64,000 nucleotides of DNA, taken from Pseudomonadota bacterium (GTDB taxonomy: Bacteria; Desulfobacterota; Desulfovibrionia; Desulfovibrionales; Desulfovibrionaceae). Below the pieces are notes generated by a model that worked only from the letters and a program-made list of their open reading frames with translations, made no database searches and was not told the DNA's origin. Within the stretch, counting starts at the first letter, position 1. Each line of letters starts with the position of its first letter. The stretch is from assembly GCA_018822105.1 (NCBI GenBank), contig JAHJLB010000028.1:1-64000 (forward strand). The letters are read 5' to 3'. Shown piece by piece: positions 24,415-33,854 of the stretch. A program made the translations under genes and the position numbers.

Positions 24415-26160
24415 CTAGAACATGGAGCTTAAGCGGCGCGAAAGCCCCAGAAGCAGCAGGTCAAGGGGCATGTAGAAGAGGTGCGCCACGATGAGCAGCA
24501 CCACCAGGAAGCCCGCGCACGAGGCGAGGATGATCTGCTTGCGCCTGGTTTTGGCCTTGGTCTCCGCCGGAGTGGTGAGGTAGGGGATGGCCGCCAGCAC
24601 CTGCGTGCCCGTGAGGGCGGCCAGGTCTTCCGGTGTGCTCAGGCTCTGGTCCAGGGACTCCAGCAGCATGGCCAGGCCCACGCCGGCGCCGATGGCCAGG
24701 ATGAACCCGGCCAGGACGATGAGCTGGCGGTTCGGCTTGAAGGGCTTCTCGGCCACCAGGGGCGGGGCGATGAGGGTGAACTTGTCGCCGATCTGGCTCT
24801 CCTCCAGGCCCTTGGACTCGCGCGCGGCCATGGCGCGCACGGAGAGTTCATTGTAGTTGAGCTTGGCGCTTTCATAGGCCCGGTGCAGGGACTGGTATTC
24901 CTGCTCGACCTTGGGCGTGCCCTCGAGGCGGCGCTGGTACTCGGCCTGCAGGGAGCGTATCCGGCCAAGATCGGCCATGGCCCGTTGTATCTCCATGTTG
25001 GTGGTGGCGATCTGGGTCTTCAGGTTGATGTAGGCCGGGTTGCTGGCGTCGTCCGCTATGGAGGCGGAAGCCTTGCCCGAGGACTTCTTGGCCTTCTCCA
25101 ACTCGGCGATCTCGCGCCGGAGGGCGATGACGTCCGGGTGCTTGTCCGACACGGTTTCGGAGAGCGAGGTCAACTGCGCCTGCTTCTGCCGGATGAGGTC
25201 GGCGAAATACCGGGAGTCTTGCCCGCCGCCCAGGTCCTTGCCCACGGCCAGATATTCGCGTTCGGCCTTGACCACGTCGGGGTGCTGCTCGCTCAAGGTG
25301 GCCTTGAGGGACATGTAGCGGCGGCGCAGCCGCTCCTGCTCCTCGCGCGGGGAGCCCATGCGCTGGCCATCGGCGCTGGAGCCGCCGCCGATGTGCGGGT
25401 CCACGGCGGCCATCTGGCCTTCGAGGTAGACGTTGCGGGACTGCATGGACTTGATGGACTCCTCCAGGGTGGCCTTGTCCTTCTCAAGCTTCTCCATGGT
25501 CTGCATGTTCAGCTGCATGAGTTCCGGCAGCTCGGTCAGATGCTCCTCCTTGAACACGGAGATCTTGCCTTCCAGCATCAAGATCTCCTGGCGGACGTCC
25601 TCCAGCTGCTTTTCCAGAAAGTCAACGGTGGCCTTGGCGGTCTGCTCGCGGGCCCTGAGGTTCTCCTGCAGGAACAGGGACGCCAGTTCGCTGGTGACTT
25701 CGGCGACCTTGGCCGGGGTCCGGCCCTGGTAGGAGATGTTGAAGGCGATGGTGGCCGGCCCGCTGCGCCCGGCGGCCGGATTGTTGACCTCGGCCTGCAC
25801 GGGTTCAAGGATGATGTCCTTCTGCATCTTGCCGACGATCTCTTCAGCCGTGAACATGTCCTTCAAGTCGGCGTAGAGGTCCATCTTCTTGATGAGGTTG
25901 TTCAGATTGACGCGCCCGAGGACGACCTGGGAGATGGACTGGAGGCGCTGCTCCACATATCCGGCCACAGTCGACTGCAGAAGGTCTTTGGAGACCGTCT
26001 GGGTCTCGATGAGCACCGTGGCCGTGGAGCGGTAGACCGGCGGCAGCATGAGCGCCAGCATTATGCTCAGCGAAAAGATGATCACTGCGGGCACGAGTAT
26101 CTGGTAGCGTCTGCGCTTGGCGATCTGGATGTATGTTCTGATGTCGGCCTGTGCCTGCAT
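24415..26160 (-). CDS. Polysaccharide chain-length determinant (Wzz/GNVR family)
   Basis: A 581-residue inner-membrane polysaccharide co-polymerase. An N-terminal membrane helix (YQILVPAVIIFSLSIMLAL, about 19-37) and a second one near residues 505-525 flank a long periplasmic coiled-coil (about 190-480, rich in E, K, Q and L). The YQSLHRAYESAKLNYNEL region belongs to the GNVR-type tail found in exosortase-linked Wzz proteins. A third hydrophobic segment near the C-terminus is unusual for simple Wzz. It pairs with the kinase-like ATPase gene 53 nt downstream. GAGGT lies upstream of the ATG. Confidence 0.9.
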   Translation of the reverse strand: MQAQADIRTYIQIAKRRRYQILVPAVIIFSLSIMLALMLPPVYRSTATVLIETQTVSKDLLQSTVAGYVEQRLQSISQVVLGRVNLNNLIKKMDLYADLKDMFTAEEIVGKMQKDIILEPVQAEVNNPAAGRSGPATIAFNISYQGRTPAKVAEVTSELASLFLQENLRAREQTAKATVDFLEKQLEDVRQEILMLEGKISVFKEEHLTELPELMQLNMQTMEKLEKDKATLEESIKSMQSRNVYLEGQMAAVDPHIGGGSSADGQRMGSPREEQERLRRRYMSLKATLSEQHPDVVKAEREYLAVGKDLGGGQDSRYFADLIRQKQAQLTSLSETVSDKHPDVIALRREIAELEKAKKSSGKASASIADDASNPAYINLKTQIATTNMEIQRAMADLGRIRSLQAEYQRRLEGTPKVEQEYQSLHRAYESAKLNYNELSVRAMAARESKGLEESQIGDKFTLIAPPLVAEKPFKPNRQLIVLAGFILAIGAGVGLAMLLESLDQSLSTPEDLAALTGTQVLAAIPYLTTPAETKAKTRRKQIILASCAGFLVVLLIVAHLFYMPLDLLLLGLSRRLSSMF

Positions 26161-26211
26161 GGTCCTACCTCGATTGTTGTCTCTTCCGGCTGGCTGTGTC
26201 TCCGGCTCCGC

Positions 26212-27372
26212 TTAGGGGAAGGATATGTTGAAGTCCAGATACAGCCGGTTGCGCGTTTTGAGCTCGTCCTTCTGCTGGTCTTTGGCGGCGCCGTACGCAT
26301 AGCCGAAGGTCAGGAAGGAGTATTCTCCCGTCTGGTATTTGACGCTCGGGAGTATCTCCAGCCAGCGGTTGCTCTGTGGGCTTTGGGCCGAAGAGGAGTT
26401 TTCGGAAAGCACAAGGGTGCTGCCCAACTGCAGTTGCAGGCGTTCCGCCGCGCTCAGGGAAAGATTCAGGGAGAGCTTGTCGCGCACGAGGTCGTCGCCG
26501 GAGATGCCCAAGGTCATGTCGCGGCTGTAGCCGGCATTGGCAACCAGCTTCTCCAGCCTCCACTCCAGGGAGGTGTCGGCGGTGTAGCTGCTGGCCGTGC
26601 GCGAAGGCGCGTTGTCCACGGTGGTGCGCATCGAGCCGAAGCCCGCGAGCACGCGTGCCTTGAGGGTCTCGGCCAGGGCGTATTCGAAGCCGCCCATGCT
26701 GGAGACGCTGTCCTGCTGTGCCGTAGAGGTTTCCGCGCGGGTGGCGGAGAGCTGGAGCAGGAGCTGGGTGCGCTCATTCATGCGGAAGCCCCAAAGCCCG
26801 CTCAGGGTGTTGCTCATGCTGTCGGTATAGTCTTTGGTGTCGTATTCCGTCTTGGCAAAGGAATAGGACAGGGTCAGGGCATTGCTTTCGTCCAGGTTGA
26901 AGGTGGCGCTTGGCTGGACGGAGAGGACCTGGCGCAGGGCCCTGCGCGCCCGCTCGCCGGTCTCCGCCAGGGCGGAGGAAAAGGCCGAGTCCGCAATGAA
27001 GCTGCCCTTGAGGTTCAGGGTGATGTTCTGGGTGGCGTTGAATTCAAGCCCGGCATCGTAGTTCTGGTCGATGCGGTCGTATTCGCTCAGCCGCGTGTAT
27101 TTGTACGCCGAGCCCCTGGCCTGGATCCAGCTGCGCGAGCGCTCCTGCTGCATGTCCACGCGCAGGCCGGGGGCCGCGCTGTGCTCGAAATCGCCCTTGC
27201 CGTTGAAATTGACGTTGGTGTCGTAGGTTTCCCGCAGGGTCAGCGAGGGCGTGACCTTGAGGGTCTCTCCGGCAAGGGCCGGCGCCGCAAGGGCCGCCAG
27301 GGCCAGCAGGAACGCCAGCAGGGCTGCGGTGCGGCGCAAGGCTGCATGTGTTGATCGTACGGACATGCTCAT
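26212..27372 (-). CDS. Outer-membrane beta-barrel protein of the EPS island
   Basis: A 386-residue exported protein. A signal peptide of about 33 residues (ALLAFLLALAALAAPALAGE) is followed by alternating amphipathic strands with aromatic girdles (for example SLTLRETYDTNVNF, ITLNLKGSFIADS, LTLSYSFAKTEYD). It ends in a strand with a terminal aromatic residue (YLDFNISFP), typical of barrels inserted by the Bam machinery. It fits the exosortase-associated porin-like families that lie beside Wza-type exporters, and may form the outer-membrane exit for the polymer. AAGGAAG precedes the ATG at 27372. It is 13 nt from the export gene. Confidence 0.82.
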   Translation of the reverse strand: MSMSVRSTHAALRRTAALLAFLLALAALAAPALAGETLKVTPSLTLRETYDTNVNFNGKGDFEHSAAPGLRVDMQQERSRSWIQARGSAYKYTRLSEYDRIDQNYDAGLEFNATQNITLNLKGSFIADSAFSSALAETGERARRALRQVLSVQPSATFNLDESNALTLSYSFAKTEYDTKDYTDSMSNTLSGLWGFRMNERTQLLLQLSATRAETSTAQQDSVSSMGGFEYALAETLKARVLAGFGSMRTTVDNAPSRTASSYTADTSLEWRLEKLVANAGYSRDMTLGISGDDLVRDKLSLNLSLSAAERLQLQLGSTLVLSENSSSAQSPQSNRWLEILPSVKYQTGEYSFLTFGYAYGAAKDQQKDELKTRNRLYLDFNISFP

Positions 27373-27385
27373 GGGCTTCCTTGGG

Positions 27386-27943
27386 CTAGGGCACCACAAT
27401 GGTGTCGCCGCGGTCAAGCAGGATGTTCTGCTCCAGGCGCTTGCCCTTGGCCACGGCGTCGTAGTCGAAGTTCAGGGTCTGCTGCTTGCCGCCCACGTCG
27501 CGCAGAATGAGGATGTCTCCGGTGGAGGAGAAGGGCGTGAAGCCGCCGGCCAGGGCCAGGGCCTGCATGACGGTCATGCGCTCGAACATGACGTACATGC
27601 CTGGCCGCCCCACCTTGCCGACGATGTAGACCTTGGGGCTCTTGATCTGCAGGGCCATGACGCTCACCGGGGACTCCGGCACGAACTCGTTGATGCGGGT
27701 CTGTATCTCGGCGCGCACGCTTTCCACCGTCCGCCCGTTGGCCACGACGTCGCCGATGAGCGGGAAGGAGATCTTGCCGTCGGGGCGCACGATCACCTCG
27801 CGCGTCAAGGCCTCGTCCTTCCACACGGAGATGCCCAGGACGTCTTCGGGCCCGATGGTGTACATGAGCTTGGACTCGGCCAGGGCCGTGGCGGCCGAAC
27901 ACAGGCAGATGAGGGCGGCTATGGCCAGGATGCGCGCGCGCAT
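27386..27943 (-). CDS. Polysaccharide export protein (Wza-like, short form)
   Basis: A 185-residue periplasmic protein with a signal peptide (ending TALAES) and a Poly_export domain ([35 protein letters not shown]) followed by one SLBB-type segment ([13 protein letters not shown]). E. coli Wza is about twice as long and is a lipoprotein; this one has no lipobox. The short form agrees with exosortase-associated export proteins that work with a separate barrel, here the next gene. It is the first gene of the leftward envelope module. AGGAG precedes the ATG, and a promoter candidate lies 70-100 nt upstream. Confidence 0.9.
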   Translation of the reverse strand: MRARILAIAALICLCSAATALAESKLMYTIGPEDVLGISVWKDEALTREVIVRPDGKISFPLIGDVVANGRTVESVRAEIQTRINEFVPESPVSVMALQIKSPKVYIVGKVGRPGMYVMFERMTVMQALALAGGFTPFSSTGDILILRDVGGKQQTLNFDYDAVAKGKRLEQNILLDRGDTIVVP

Positions 27944-28013
27944 GGGTGCTCCTTGTGGTCAGTGGCGGCGGATGTCCGATTTCCGGCGCCTGTCTAGTGC
28001 TATCGGCGGTATC

Positions 28014-28042
28014 AACATATGCTTTATGTCCGTGTGGGGCAA
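28014..28042 (-). promoter_or_regulatory. Promoter for the envelope export module, sharing a site with the VPLPA promoter
   Basis: Read leftward, TTGCCC (28037-28042) and TATGTT (28014-28019) are 17 bp apart, each 4 of 6 to consensus. The spacer contains TATGTCCGTGTG (plus strand, 28025-28036), which matches TATGTCCGGTGT in the promoter of the VPLPA operon at the same position relative to the boxes. This suggests joint control of the two halves of the island. Confidence 0.5.
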
Positions 28043-28185
28043 GATTGGCCTGCCTGAACGCCTGGGCGCGGCCCTCGCATTTCCCGGGGAAATGCGGTAA
28101 GAGCCGCTCTCAGGGCAGGGGGGAATACGCTCCGCCCGCGGGCAGTTCCTGCCGTCACGCGAATCTAATATGCAAGGGGCATTCC

Positions 28186-29274
28186 ATGTTGAAGAAAGTT
28201 GCGCTGATAACCGGGGCCACCGGACAAGACGGAGCCTACCTGGCCGAGCTGCTGCTGGGCAAGGGCTATGAGGTCCACGGCATCAAGCGCCGCTCGTCCT
28301 CGTTCAACACCAACCGCGTGGACCATATCTATCAGGATCCCCACGTGTCCGGGCGAAATTTCGTCCTGCACTACGGAGACCTGACGGACACGGCCAATCT
28401 TTTCCGCATCATCGAGAAGTGCCAGCCGGACGAGGTCTACAACCTCGCGGCCATGAGCCACGTGGCCGTGAGCTTCGAGATGCCCGAGTACACGGCGAAC
28501 GTGAACGCCCTGGGCACCTTGCGCATCCTGGACGCCATACGCACCCTGGGGCTGGAGAAGAAGGCCCGCTTCTACCAGGCATCCACCAGCGAACTCTTCG
28601 GCAAGGTGCGCGAGGTGCCCCAGCGCGAGTCTACGCCCTTCTACCCCCGCAGCCCCTACGCCGTGAGCAAGCTCTTCAGCTACTGGATCACGGTGAACTA
28701 CCGCGAGGCCTACGGCATGTATGCCTGCAACGGCATCCTCTTCAACCACGAGTCGCCCCAGCGCGGCGAGACCTTCGTCACCCGCAAGATCACCCGCGCC
28801 CTGGCGCGCATTAAGCTGGGCCTGCAGGACTGCCTGTACCTGGGCAACATGGACGCCCTGCGCGACTGGGGCCACGCCCGCGACTACGTGGAGATGCAGT
28901 GGCTCATGCTCCAGCAGCCGGAGCCGGAGGACTACGTCATCGCCACCGGCATGCAGCAGAGCGTGCGCGACTTCGTCAATGCGGCTGCGGAGCCCCTGGA
29001 CATGCGCATCACCTGGAGCGGCTCCGGGGTGGAGGAGACCGGCGCGGACCAGTCCGGCCGGGTCATCGTGCGGGTGGACCCCCGCTATTTCCGGCCCACG
29101 GAGGTGGACTCCCTGCTGGGAGATCCGACCAAGGCCCGCACCCAGCTGGGCTGGGAGCCCAAGATCAGCTTCCAGGAGATGGTGGCCGAGATGGTCCGCG
29201 AGGACCTGAAGAGCGCCCGGCGCGACGAGCTGGTGAAGAGCCAGGGCTACGCCGCCTACGATTACCACGAATAG
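28186..29274 (+). CDS. gmd: GDP-mannose 4,6-dehydratase
   Basis: A 362-residue short-chain dehydrogenase-type enzyme converting GDP-D-mannose to GDP-4-keto-6-deoxy-D-mannose with bound NADP. It carries [15 protein letters not shown] (cofactor loop, 10-24), the RRSSSFNT loop, the STSELFG catalytic Ser/Thr-Glu region, and [10 protein letters not shown] with the catalytic Tyr and Lys. [18 protein letters not shown] is typical of Gmd. AAGGGG precedes the ATG at 28186. It is followed after 17 nt by fcl, completing GDP-L-fucose synthesis for the divergent polysaccharide genes. Confidence 0.96.
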   Translation: MLKKVALITGATGQDGAYLAELLLGKGYEVHGIKRRSSSFNTNRVDHIYQDPHVSGRNFVLHYGDLTDTANLFRIIEKCQPDEVYNLAAMSHVAVSFEMPEYTANVNALGTLRILDAIRTLGLEKKARFYQASTSELFGKVREVPQRESTPFYPRSPYAVSKLFSYWITVNYREAYGMYACNGILFNHESPQRGETFVTRKITRALARIKLGLQDCLYLGNMDALRDWGHARDYVEMQWLMLQQPEPEDYVIATGMQQSVRDFVNAAAEPLDMRITWSGSGVEETGADQSGRVIVRVDPRYFRPTEVDSLLGDPTKARTQLGWEPKISFQEMVAEMVREDLKSARRDELVKSQGYAAYDYHE

Positions 29275-29291
29275 GCGCTGGAGGGGACGGC

Positions 29292-30275
29292 ATGGACAAG
29301 GACGCGCGCATATACGTGGCCGGGCACAGGGGGCTGGTGGGTTCGGCCCTCGTGCGCCAGCTTGCGGCCCAGGGCTTCACGAACCTCCTGCGGCGCACCC
29401 ACGCCGAGCTGGACCTGACGGACGGGGCTGCGGTGGCGGCCTTCTTCGCGGCGGAGCGGCCCCAATGCGTCATCCTGGCCGCGGCCAAGGTGGGCGGGAT
29501 CATCGCCAACAGCACCTATCCGGCGGAGTTCATCCACCAGAACCTGGCCATCCAGCTGAACGTCATCCACAACGCCTACCTGCATGGCGCGCAGCGCTTG
29601 CTGTTCCTGGGCTCCTCCTGCATATACCCGCGCCTAGCGCCCCAGCCCATGCGCGAGGAGCACCTCCTGACCGGCCCCCTGGAGCCGACCAACAGGCCCT
29701 ATGCCCTGGCCAAGATCGCGGGCATCGAGATGTGCTGGAGCTACAACCGGCAGTACGGCACGCGCTTTCTGGCCGTGATGCCCACCAACCTGTACGGTCC
29801 TGGCGACAACTACCATCCGCAGAACAGCCACGTCATTCCGGCGCTGTTGCGCAAATTCCACGAGGCCAGGGAGCGCGGCGAGCCCAGCGTCACGGTCTGG
29901 GGCACGGGCAGTCCCACCCGCGAGTTCCTCTACAGCGACGACATGGCCGAGGCCTGCGTGTACCTGCTGAACCTGCCCGAGGAGCGTTTCGCAGCCCTGC
30001 TCGGCAGCGACGAGTGCCGGACGGGCCGCTTCGAGCCGCCCCTGGTGAACATCGGCGCGGGAAGGGAGATCAGCATCCGCGAACTGGCGGAGCTGGTGCG
30101 CGAGACGGTGGGCTTCACGGGGGGGATCGTCTTCGACGCCAGCAAGCCCGACGGCACGCCGCGCAAGCTGTGCGACGTGTCGCGGCTGACCAGGGCCGGC
30201 TGGGTCGCCCGCACTTCCCTGCGCCAGGGGCTGGCCCAGGCCTATGCCGACTTCAGGACCCGGGAGGCCGGCTAG
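29292..30275 (+). CDS. fcl: GDP-L-fucose synthase (epimerase/reductase)
   Basis: A 327-residue NADPH-dependent enzyme that epimerises and reduces GDP-4-keto-6-deoxymannose to GDP-L-fucose. Seen are the nucleotide-binding loop [15 protein letters not shown], the catalytic Ser region [16 protein letters not shown], the Tyr-Lys pair in [10 protein letters not shown] and the [20 protein letters not shown] block diagnostic of Fcl. GAGGGGA precedes the ATG. It lies in one transcript with gmd. It converges on the cold-shock gene, whose stop is 16 nt away, with no obvious terminator between them. Confidence 0.96.
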   Translation: MDKDARIYVAGHRGLVGSALVRQLAAQGFTNLLRRTHAELDLTDGAAVAAFFAAERPQCVILAAAKVGGIIANSTYPAEFIHQNLAIQLNVIHNAYLHGAQRLLFLGSSCIYPRLAPQPMREEHLLTGPLEPTNRPYALAKIAGIEMCWSYNRQYGTRFLAVMPTNLYGPGDNYHPQNSHVIPALLRKFHEARERGEPSVTVWGTGSPTREFLYSDDMAEACVYLLNLPEERFAALLGSDECRTGRFEPPLVNIGAGREISIRELAELVRETVGFTGGIVFDASKPDGTPRKLCDVSRLTRAGWVARTSLRQGLAQAYADFRTREAG

Positions 30276-30290
30276 CTGGCGGGCCCTGTC

Positions 30291-30524
30291 CTAGGGACGC
30301 TTGAGGCCCGGCCTGGCCCTGGGGATTTCCACATTCACCGCGCGCAGGCCCTGGCCCTCCTCGGCGTAGTCGAAGAGCACGTCCTCGCCGGGGGCCAGGG
30401 TCTGGAAGCCTTCGCGCTGGATCTCCGCGAAGTGCACGAACACATCCCGGCCCTGCGCGTCACACAGGAAGCCGAAGCCCTTGCGCTCGTTGAAGTAGCT
30501 CACCACGCCCCGCTGCCTCTGCAT
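30291..30524 (-). CDS. Cold-shock-domain protein
   Basis: A 77-residue small protein with the RNA-binding motifs KGFGFLC (RNP1-like) and DVFVHFAEI (RNP2-like). It binds single-stranded RNA or DNA. Residue Cys in RNP1 replaces the usual Ile, and the C-terminal tail [10 protein letters not shown] is basic. AGGAGGAAA stands before the ATG at 30524, a strong ribosome site. It is a stand-alone gene downstream of the infA terminator. Confidence 0.9.
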   Translation of the reverse strand: MQRQRGVVSYFNERKGFGFLCDAQGRDVFVHFAEIQREGFQTLAPGEDVLFDYAEEGQGLRAVNVEIPRARPGLKRP

Positions 30525-30611
30525 GCCTTTCCTCCTGGCCGGAACCGTCCGGCCTTGGGGAAGCATAGCCCATGCCCGCCCCCGGAGGCAATGCCCAGGC
30601 GCAAGGAACGG

Positions 30612-30634
30612 AAAAAGCCCGCCAGGGGCGGGCT
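30612..30634 (-). terminator. Intrinsic terminator of infA
   Basis: AGCCCGCC and GGCGGGCT form an 8-bp stem with a 3-nt loop. Reading leftward, it is followed by five T (30612-30616 as A on the plus strand). It begins 24 nt after the infA stop. Confidence 0.85.
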
Positions 30635-30657
30635 CGCATGGTCGGAGAGGGCAGGGG

Positions 30658-30876
30658 TTAGCGCATGCGGAAGGTGATGCGCCCGCGGGTCAGGTCGTAG
30701 GGCGAGAGTTCGACCTTGACCTTGTCGCCGGGCAGGATGCGGATGTAGTGCTTGCGCATTTTGCCGGAGATGTGGCCCAGGATGCTGTGGCCGTTTTGCA
30801 GTTCCACGCGGAACATGGCGTTGGGCAGGGCTTCCTGGATGATGCCCTCGACTTCAATTGCTTCTTCTTTGGACAT
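30658..30876 (-). CDS. infA: Translation initiation factor IF-1
   Basis: A 72-residue S1/OB-fold protein that binds the ribosomal A site during initiation. Length and sequence ([20 protein letters not shown] at the start, [33 protein letters not shown] at the end) match IF-1 throughout. It is followed by a good terminator and preceded by 79 nt separating it from the TrpF-like gene. Confidence 0.98.
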   Translation of the reverse strand: MSKEEAIEVEGIIQEALPNAMFRVELQNGHSILGHISGKMRKHYIRILPGDKVKVELSPYDLTRGRITFRMR

Positions 30877-30955
30877 GCAGTCTCCGCAGGTTGTCCCCTC
30901 AGCACGGCGATATGTATCTCTTTCCGTTGCAGGGGATCGTGAAAGGTGCCGCTAT

Positions 30956-31684
30956 CTACGCTTTATCGCGCGCTTTGGCAAGCCCCGGCCAGCTCCCCGC
31001 GCCCAGCGCCGCCCTGGCCGCCGCCACAAAGCCTTGCACCAGGCCTTCGACCTTGTTCCCGTCGGCATCCTCCAGCCCGGTGTGCGCGTCCACCCCCGCT
31101 GGTGCGACCTGGGCGATGGCCGCCGCCACGTTGTCCGGGGTGAGCCCGCCGGCCAGGATGAGCGGCCGGGCCAAGCCCGAGGAAAGCGCCTGCGACAGCC
31201 GGCGGCTCACGGCCCAGTCGTGGACCAGGCCCGTGGCCCCGCTGGCCCCGCTGGCAGGGTCGAAGGTGTCGGTGAGGAAGGCGTCCACAAAGGGGGCCTG
31301 CCCCCGCGCTGCGGCCAGGAGGGCGGCCTCGTCCGCGGTTCCGACGACCAGGCTTTTGATGAGGAACAGGCCTGGCGCGGCCTCGCGCAGCTGCCGCAGC
31401 TCGGACAGCGGCATGGCCCCGTGCAGCTGCACGCCGTCCACGCCAAGGAAACGGCAGAAGTCGATGGTCTCGCGCGCGCCGGTCAGGTAGGTGATGAGCA
31501 CCGTTTGCGCCGCGCCGGCCAGGCCGTGCACGATGTCCCGCGCCTGCTCCTCACTCACGTCTTCCTTGTGCACGGGCAGGCGCAGGGGCAGGCCGACATG
31601 GGTGGCGCCGCAGGCCGCCAGCATGCGGGCCTCGGCCAGGCTGCGCACGCCCGCCACCTGGATGATGTTTCGCCAATGTGTCAA
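30956..31684 (-). CDS. TrpF-family (phosphoribosylanthranilate isomerase-like) protein lacking the catalytic Cys
   Basis: A 242-residue (beta/alpha)8 protein of the TrpF family. GVDGVQLHG, the aspartate-bearing strand FLTDTFDPASGASGATG and PLILAGGLTPDNVAAAI are all recognisable. In true TrpF the first strand reads K-I-C-G-I/V-T, with the cysteine as general base. Here it is Q-V-A-G-V-R (9-14), so Cys is Ala and the neighbouring Lys is Gln, while the general-acid Asp is kept. No other trp genes are near. It may have changed function, or use another base. The start is ATG at 31684. Confidence 0.75.
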   Translation of the reverse strand: MTHWRNIIQVAGVRSLAEARMLAACGATHVGLPLRLPVHKEDVSEEQARDIVHGLAGAAQTVLITYLTGARETIDFCRFLGVDGVQLHGAMPLSELRQLREAAPGLFLIKSLVVGTADEAALLAAARGQAPFVDAFLTDTFDPASGASGATGLVHDWAVSRRLSQALSSGLARPLILAGGLTPDNVAAAIAQVAPAGVDAHTGLEDADGNKVEGLVQGFVAAARAALGAGSWPGLAKARDKA

Positions 31685-31760
31685 GGTGCCCTCTGGATTT
31701 TATTCGTGGCCGGGGGTAGTAGAGTGGCAACGCAAAACAGTGAACCCCCCGGGAGCGCAC

Positions 31761-32981
31761 GTGGAATGCTCAGATCGCCGTCCGTTAGACATCATCCGTG
31801 ACATACTTGCCGTTGTGGAGGAACTCAATACCCTCAAGGACGTGGACGCCATCCTGGACCGCGTCCTGGGGGAGGCCAGGAGCATGACCGGCGCCGACGC
31901 GGGCTCCATCTTCCTCCGCGAGGGCGACCACCTGCGCTTCAGCTACGTGCACAACGACACCCTGTTCCGCGGCCCCGACGCCAGCAAGCATCTGTACACC
32001 AACTACACCGTGCCGATCAACGAGCGCTCCATCGTGGGCTACGCGGCCAAGACCGGGGAATCGGTGGTCATCGACGACGCCTATGCGCTTTCCGGGCGCG
32101 AGCCGTATTCCTTCAATAAGAAGTTTGACGAGGAGACGGGGTACCGCACCCGCTCCATGCTGACCATCCCGCTGAAGACCTTTCAGGACAGGACCGTGGG
32201 CGTCATGCAGCTCCTCAACGCGCGCGACTGCGACAACCGGGTGCGGCCCTTCACCAAGGACGACATCCAGTACGCCCCGCTCTTCGCCAATTCGGCCTCG
32301 GTGACCGTGGAGCGCGGCATCATGACCCGCGAGATCATGCTGCGCATGATGAAGATGGCCGAGATGCGTGATCCCAAGGAGACCGGCGGGCACGTGCAGC
32401 GCGTTGGCGCCTATTCGGCGGAGATATACCAGACCTGGGCGCGCCGGAAGGGGATCGACGCGCTCACCATCAAGCGCAACAAGGATGTGCTGCGCCTGGC
32501 GGCCATGCTCCATGACGTGGGCAAGGTGGGCATCAGCGACACCATCCTCAAGAAGCCCGGGCGCTTCGAACCCCATGAGGCGGCCATCATGCATTGGCAC
32601 TCGGTCTACGGGGCCGCCCTTTTCGCCAATACGACCTCAGAGCTGGACCAGCTCTGCCTGCAGATAGCCCTGGGCCACCACGAGCGCTGGGACGGCAGGG
32701 GCTATCCCGGCAGGCTTCCGGAAAATCTGGGCGAAGTGCGCGAACTCTGCGCCGAGCCCATCGCCGGGGAGGACATCCCCATCGCCGCGCGCATCACCGC
32801 CCTGGCCGACGTCTACGACGCGCTCATCTCGGTCCGCGTCTACAAGGAGGCCTGGGCCGAGGAGCAGGTGCTGGAGGAGATAGTGAAGGGCCGCGGCACG
32901 CAGTTTGACCCGGAGGTGGTGGACGCCTTCCTGGAAATCCAGGACGTCATCCGGGCCATCCACAAGAAATTCCAGGGCTAG
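31761..32981 (+). CDS. GAF plus HD-GYP c-di-GMP phosphodiesterase
   Basis: A 406-residue cytoplasmic signalling enzyme. Residues 15-185 form a GAF domain (SMTGADAGSIFLREGDHLRF; RSMLTIPLKT), which binds a small ligand or redox cofactor. Residues 195-400 form an HD-GYP domain with the metal ligands HD (251-252, in MLHDVGKVG) and the motif HHERWDGRGYP (306-316). It should hydrolyse c-di-GMP. The start is taken as GTG at 31761 (GGGAG upstream), because no ATG fits. It is divergent from the TrpF-like gene. With the GGDEF enzyme at 48230 and the PilZ protein at 18946 it gives all three functions of c-di-GMP signalling in this window. Confidence 0.9.
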   Translation: MECSDRRPLDIIRDILAVVEELNTLKDVDAILDRVLGEARSMTGADAGSIFLREGDHLRFSYVHNDTLFRGPDASKHLYTNYTVPINERSIVGYAAKTGESVVIDDAYALSGREPYSFNKKFDEETGYRTRSMLTIPLKTFQDRTVGVMQLLNARDCDNRVRPFTKDDIQYAPLFANSASVTVERGIMTREIMLRMMKMAEMRDPKETGGHVQRVGAYSAEIYQTWARRKGIDALTIKRNKDVLRLAAMLHDVGKVGISDTILKKPGRFEPHEAAIMHWHSVYGAALFANTTSELDQLCLQIALGHHERWDGRGYPGRLPENLGEVRELCAEPIAGEDIPIAARITALADVYDALISVRVYKEAWAEEQVLEEIVKGRGTQFDPEVVDAFLEIQDVIRAIHKKFQG

Positions 32982-32985
32982 CGGG

Positions 32986-33852
32986 CTACAGGCTCACCCG
33001 CTCGAAACTCATTCCTTCCAGGTCGAACACCAGCATGGCCCCGGCCAGTCTCGGCTTGCGCCCGCAGAGGATGTTCAGGGCTTCGGCCGCCATGAGGGCA
33101 GCCGCCGTGGCCACGGCCGGGGCCGGGGTGCCCAGGGTGTTCTCCGCGGCCAGGGTGTCCGCCCCGAAGAAATCAGCCGGGCCTTTGGCGCCGGGCAGCA
33201 CCGTGGCCACGTAGCCCGCCTGGCCCGCCACCGCCGCCGTCACCAGGGGGATGCCCGCCGCCGCGGCCTGGCGCAGCAGCGCCGGGCGGTCCTTCAGGCC
33301 CCCCAGGGCGTCCACGGCCAGCTCCATGCCGACCAGGAAGCGCGCCATGAGCCCCTCGTCCAGGAACACCGCCACGGGGTCGAACTCCACGGCCGGGTTC
33401 ACAAGCGCCACGCGCGCCGCCGCCGCTGCCGCCTTGTAGCCGCAGATGCTGCGGCGTGTGCAGAGGGGCTGGCGGTTCAGGTTGGAGGGCTGGAATTCGT
33501 CGCCGTCCGCCGCGCGGATGTAGCCGACCCCGGCGCGGGCCAGGATCTCCAGCGCGTTGCCGCCCAGCCCGCCCAGGCCGATGAGCGCCAGGCGCGCCGA
33601 GAGCAGGCGGGCCTGTTCGGCATAGCTGTAGGTGTTGAAATTGCGCAGGTAGCGCTCCGGGGCGATGCCCAGCTCCAGGGCGGACAGCTCCACGCGGGCC
33701 AGGGGGAGGCCCTTGGCCTTGCTGCGGCCCAGGCCGCGCGCCAGCTCCTGGGCCGCCTCCACGGACAGCACCAGCCGGGCTTCCTCGCCAGGCAACTGCT
33801 CGGTGTAGGCCAGGTGCCGGATGTGCTCGTCCATCTCCATGAGCGGGGGCAT
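32986..33852 (-). CDS. ThiF/MoeB-family E1-like adenylyltransferase
   Basis: A 288-residue enzyme predicted to activate the C-terminal glycine of a small ubiquitin-like sulfur carrier by adenylation. ALIGLGGLGGNALEIL is the ATP-binding loop, and DGDEFQPSNLNRQPLCT with GYKAAAAAA carries the conserved Asp, Arg and Lys. The N-terminal 80 residues are an extra helical part. The paired C-terminal CxxC zinc motifs of MoeB/ThiF are absent, although many shorter homologs also lack them. The partner gene (moaD/thiS-like) ends 2 nt upstream, so the two are one unit. Confidence 0.85.
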   Translation of the reverse strand: MPPLMEMDEHIRHLAYTEQLPGEEARLVLSVEAAQELARGLGRSKAKGLPLARVELSALELGIAPERYLRNFNTYSYAEQARLLSARLALIGLGGLGGNALEILARAGVGYIRAADGDEFQPSNLNRQPLCTRRSICGYKAAAAAARVALVNPAVEFDPVAVFLDEGLMARFLVGMELAVDALGGLKDRPALLRQAAAAGIPLVTAAVAGQAGYVATVLPGAKGPADFFGADTLAAENTLGTPAPAVATAAALMAAEALNILCGRKPRLAGAMLVFDLEGMSFERVSL

Positions 33853-33854
33853 GG

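Noticed and set aside
24481-27354. A 957-codon open frame on the plus strand opposite Wzz and the beta-barrel gene
   Set aside because: Its low-complexity Gly/Leu/Gln/His-rich translation is typical of an antisense shadow in GC-rich DNA; the minus-strand genes are well supported.
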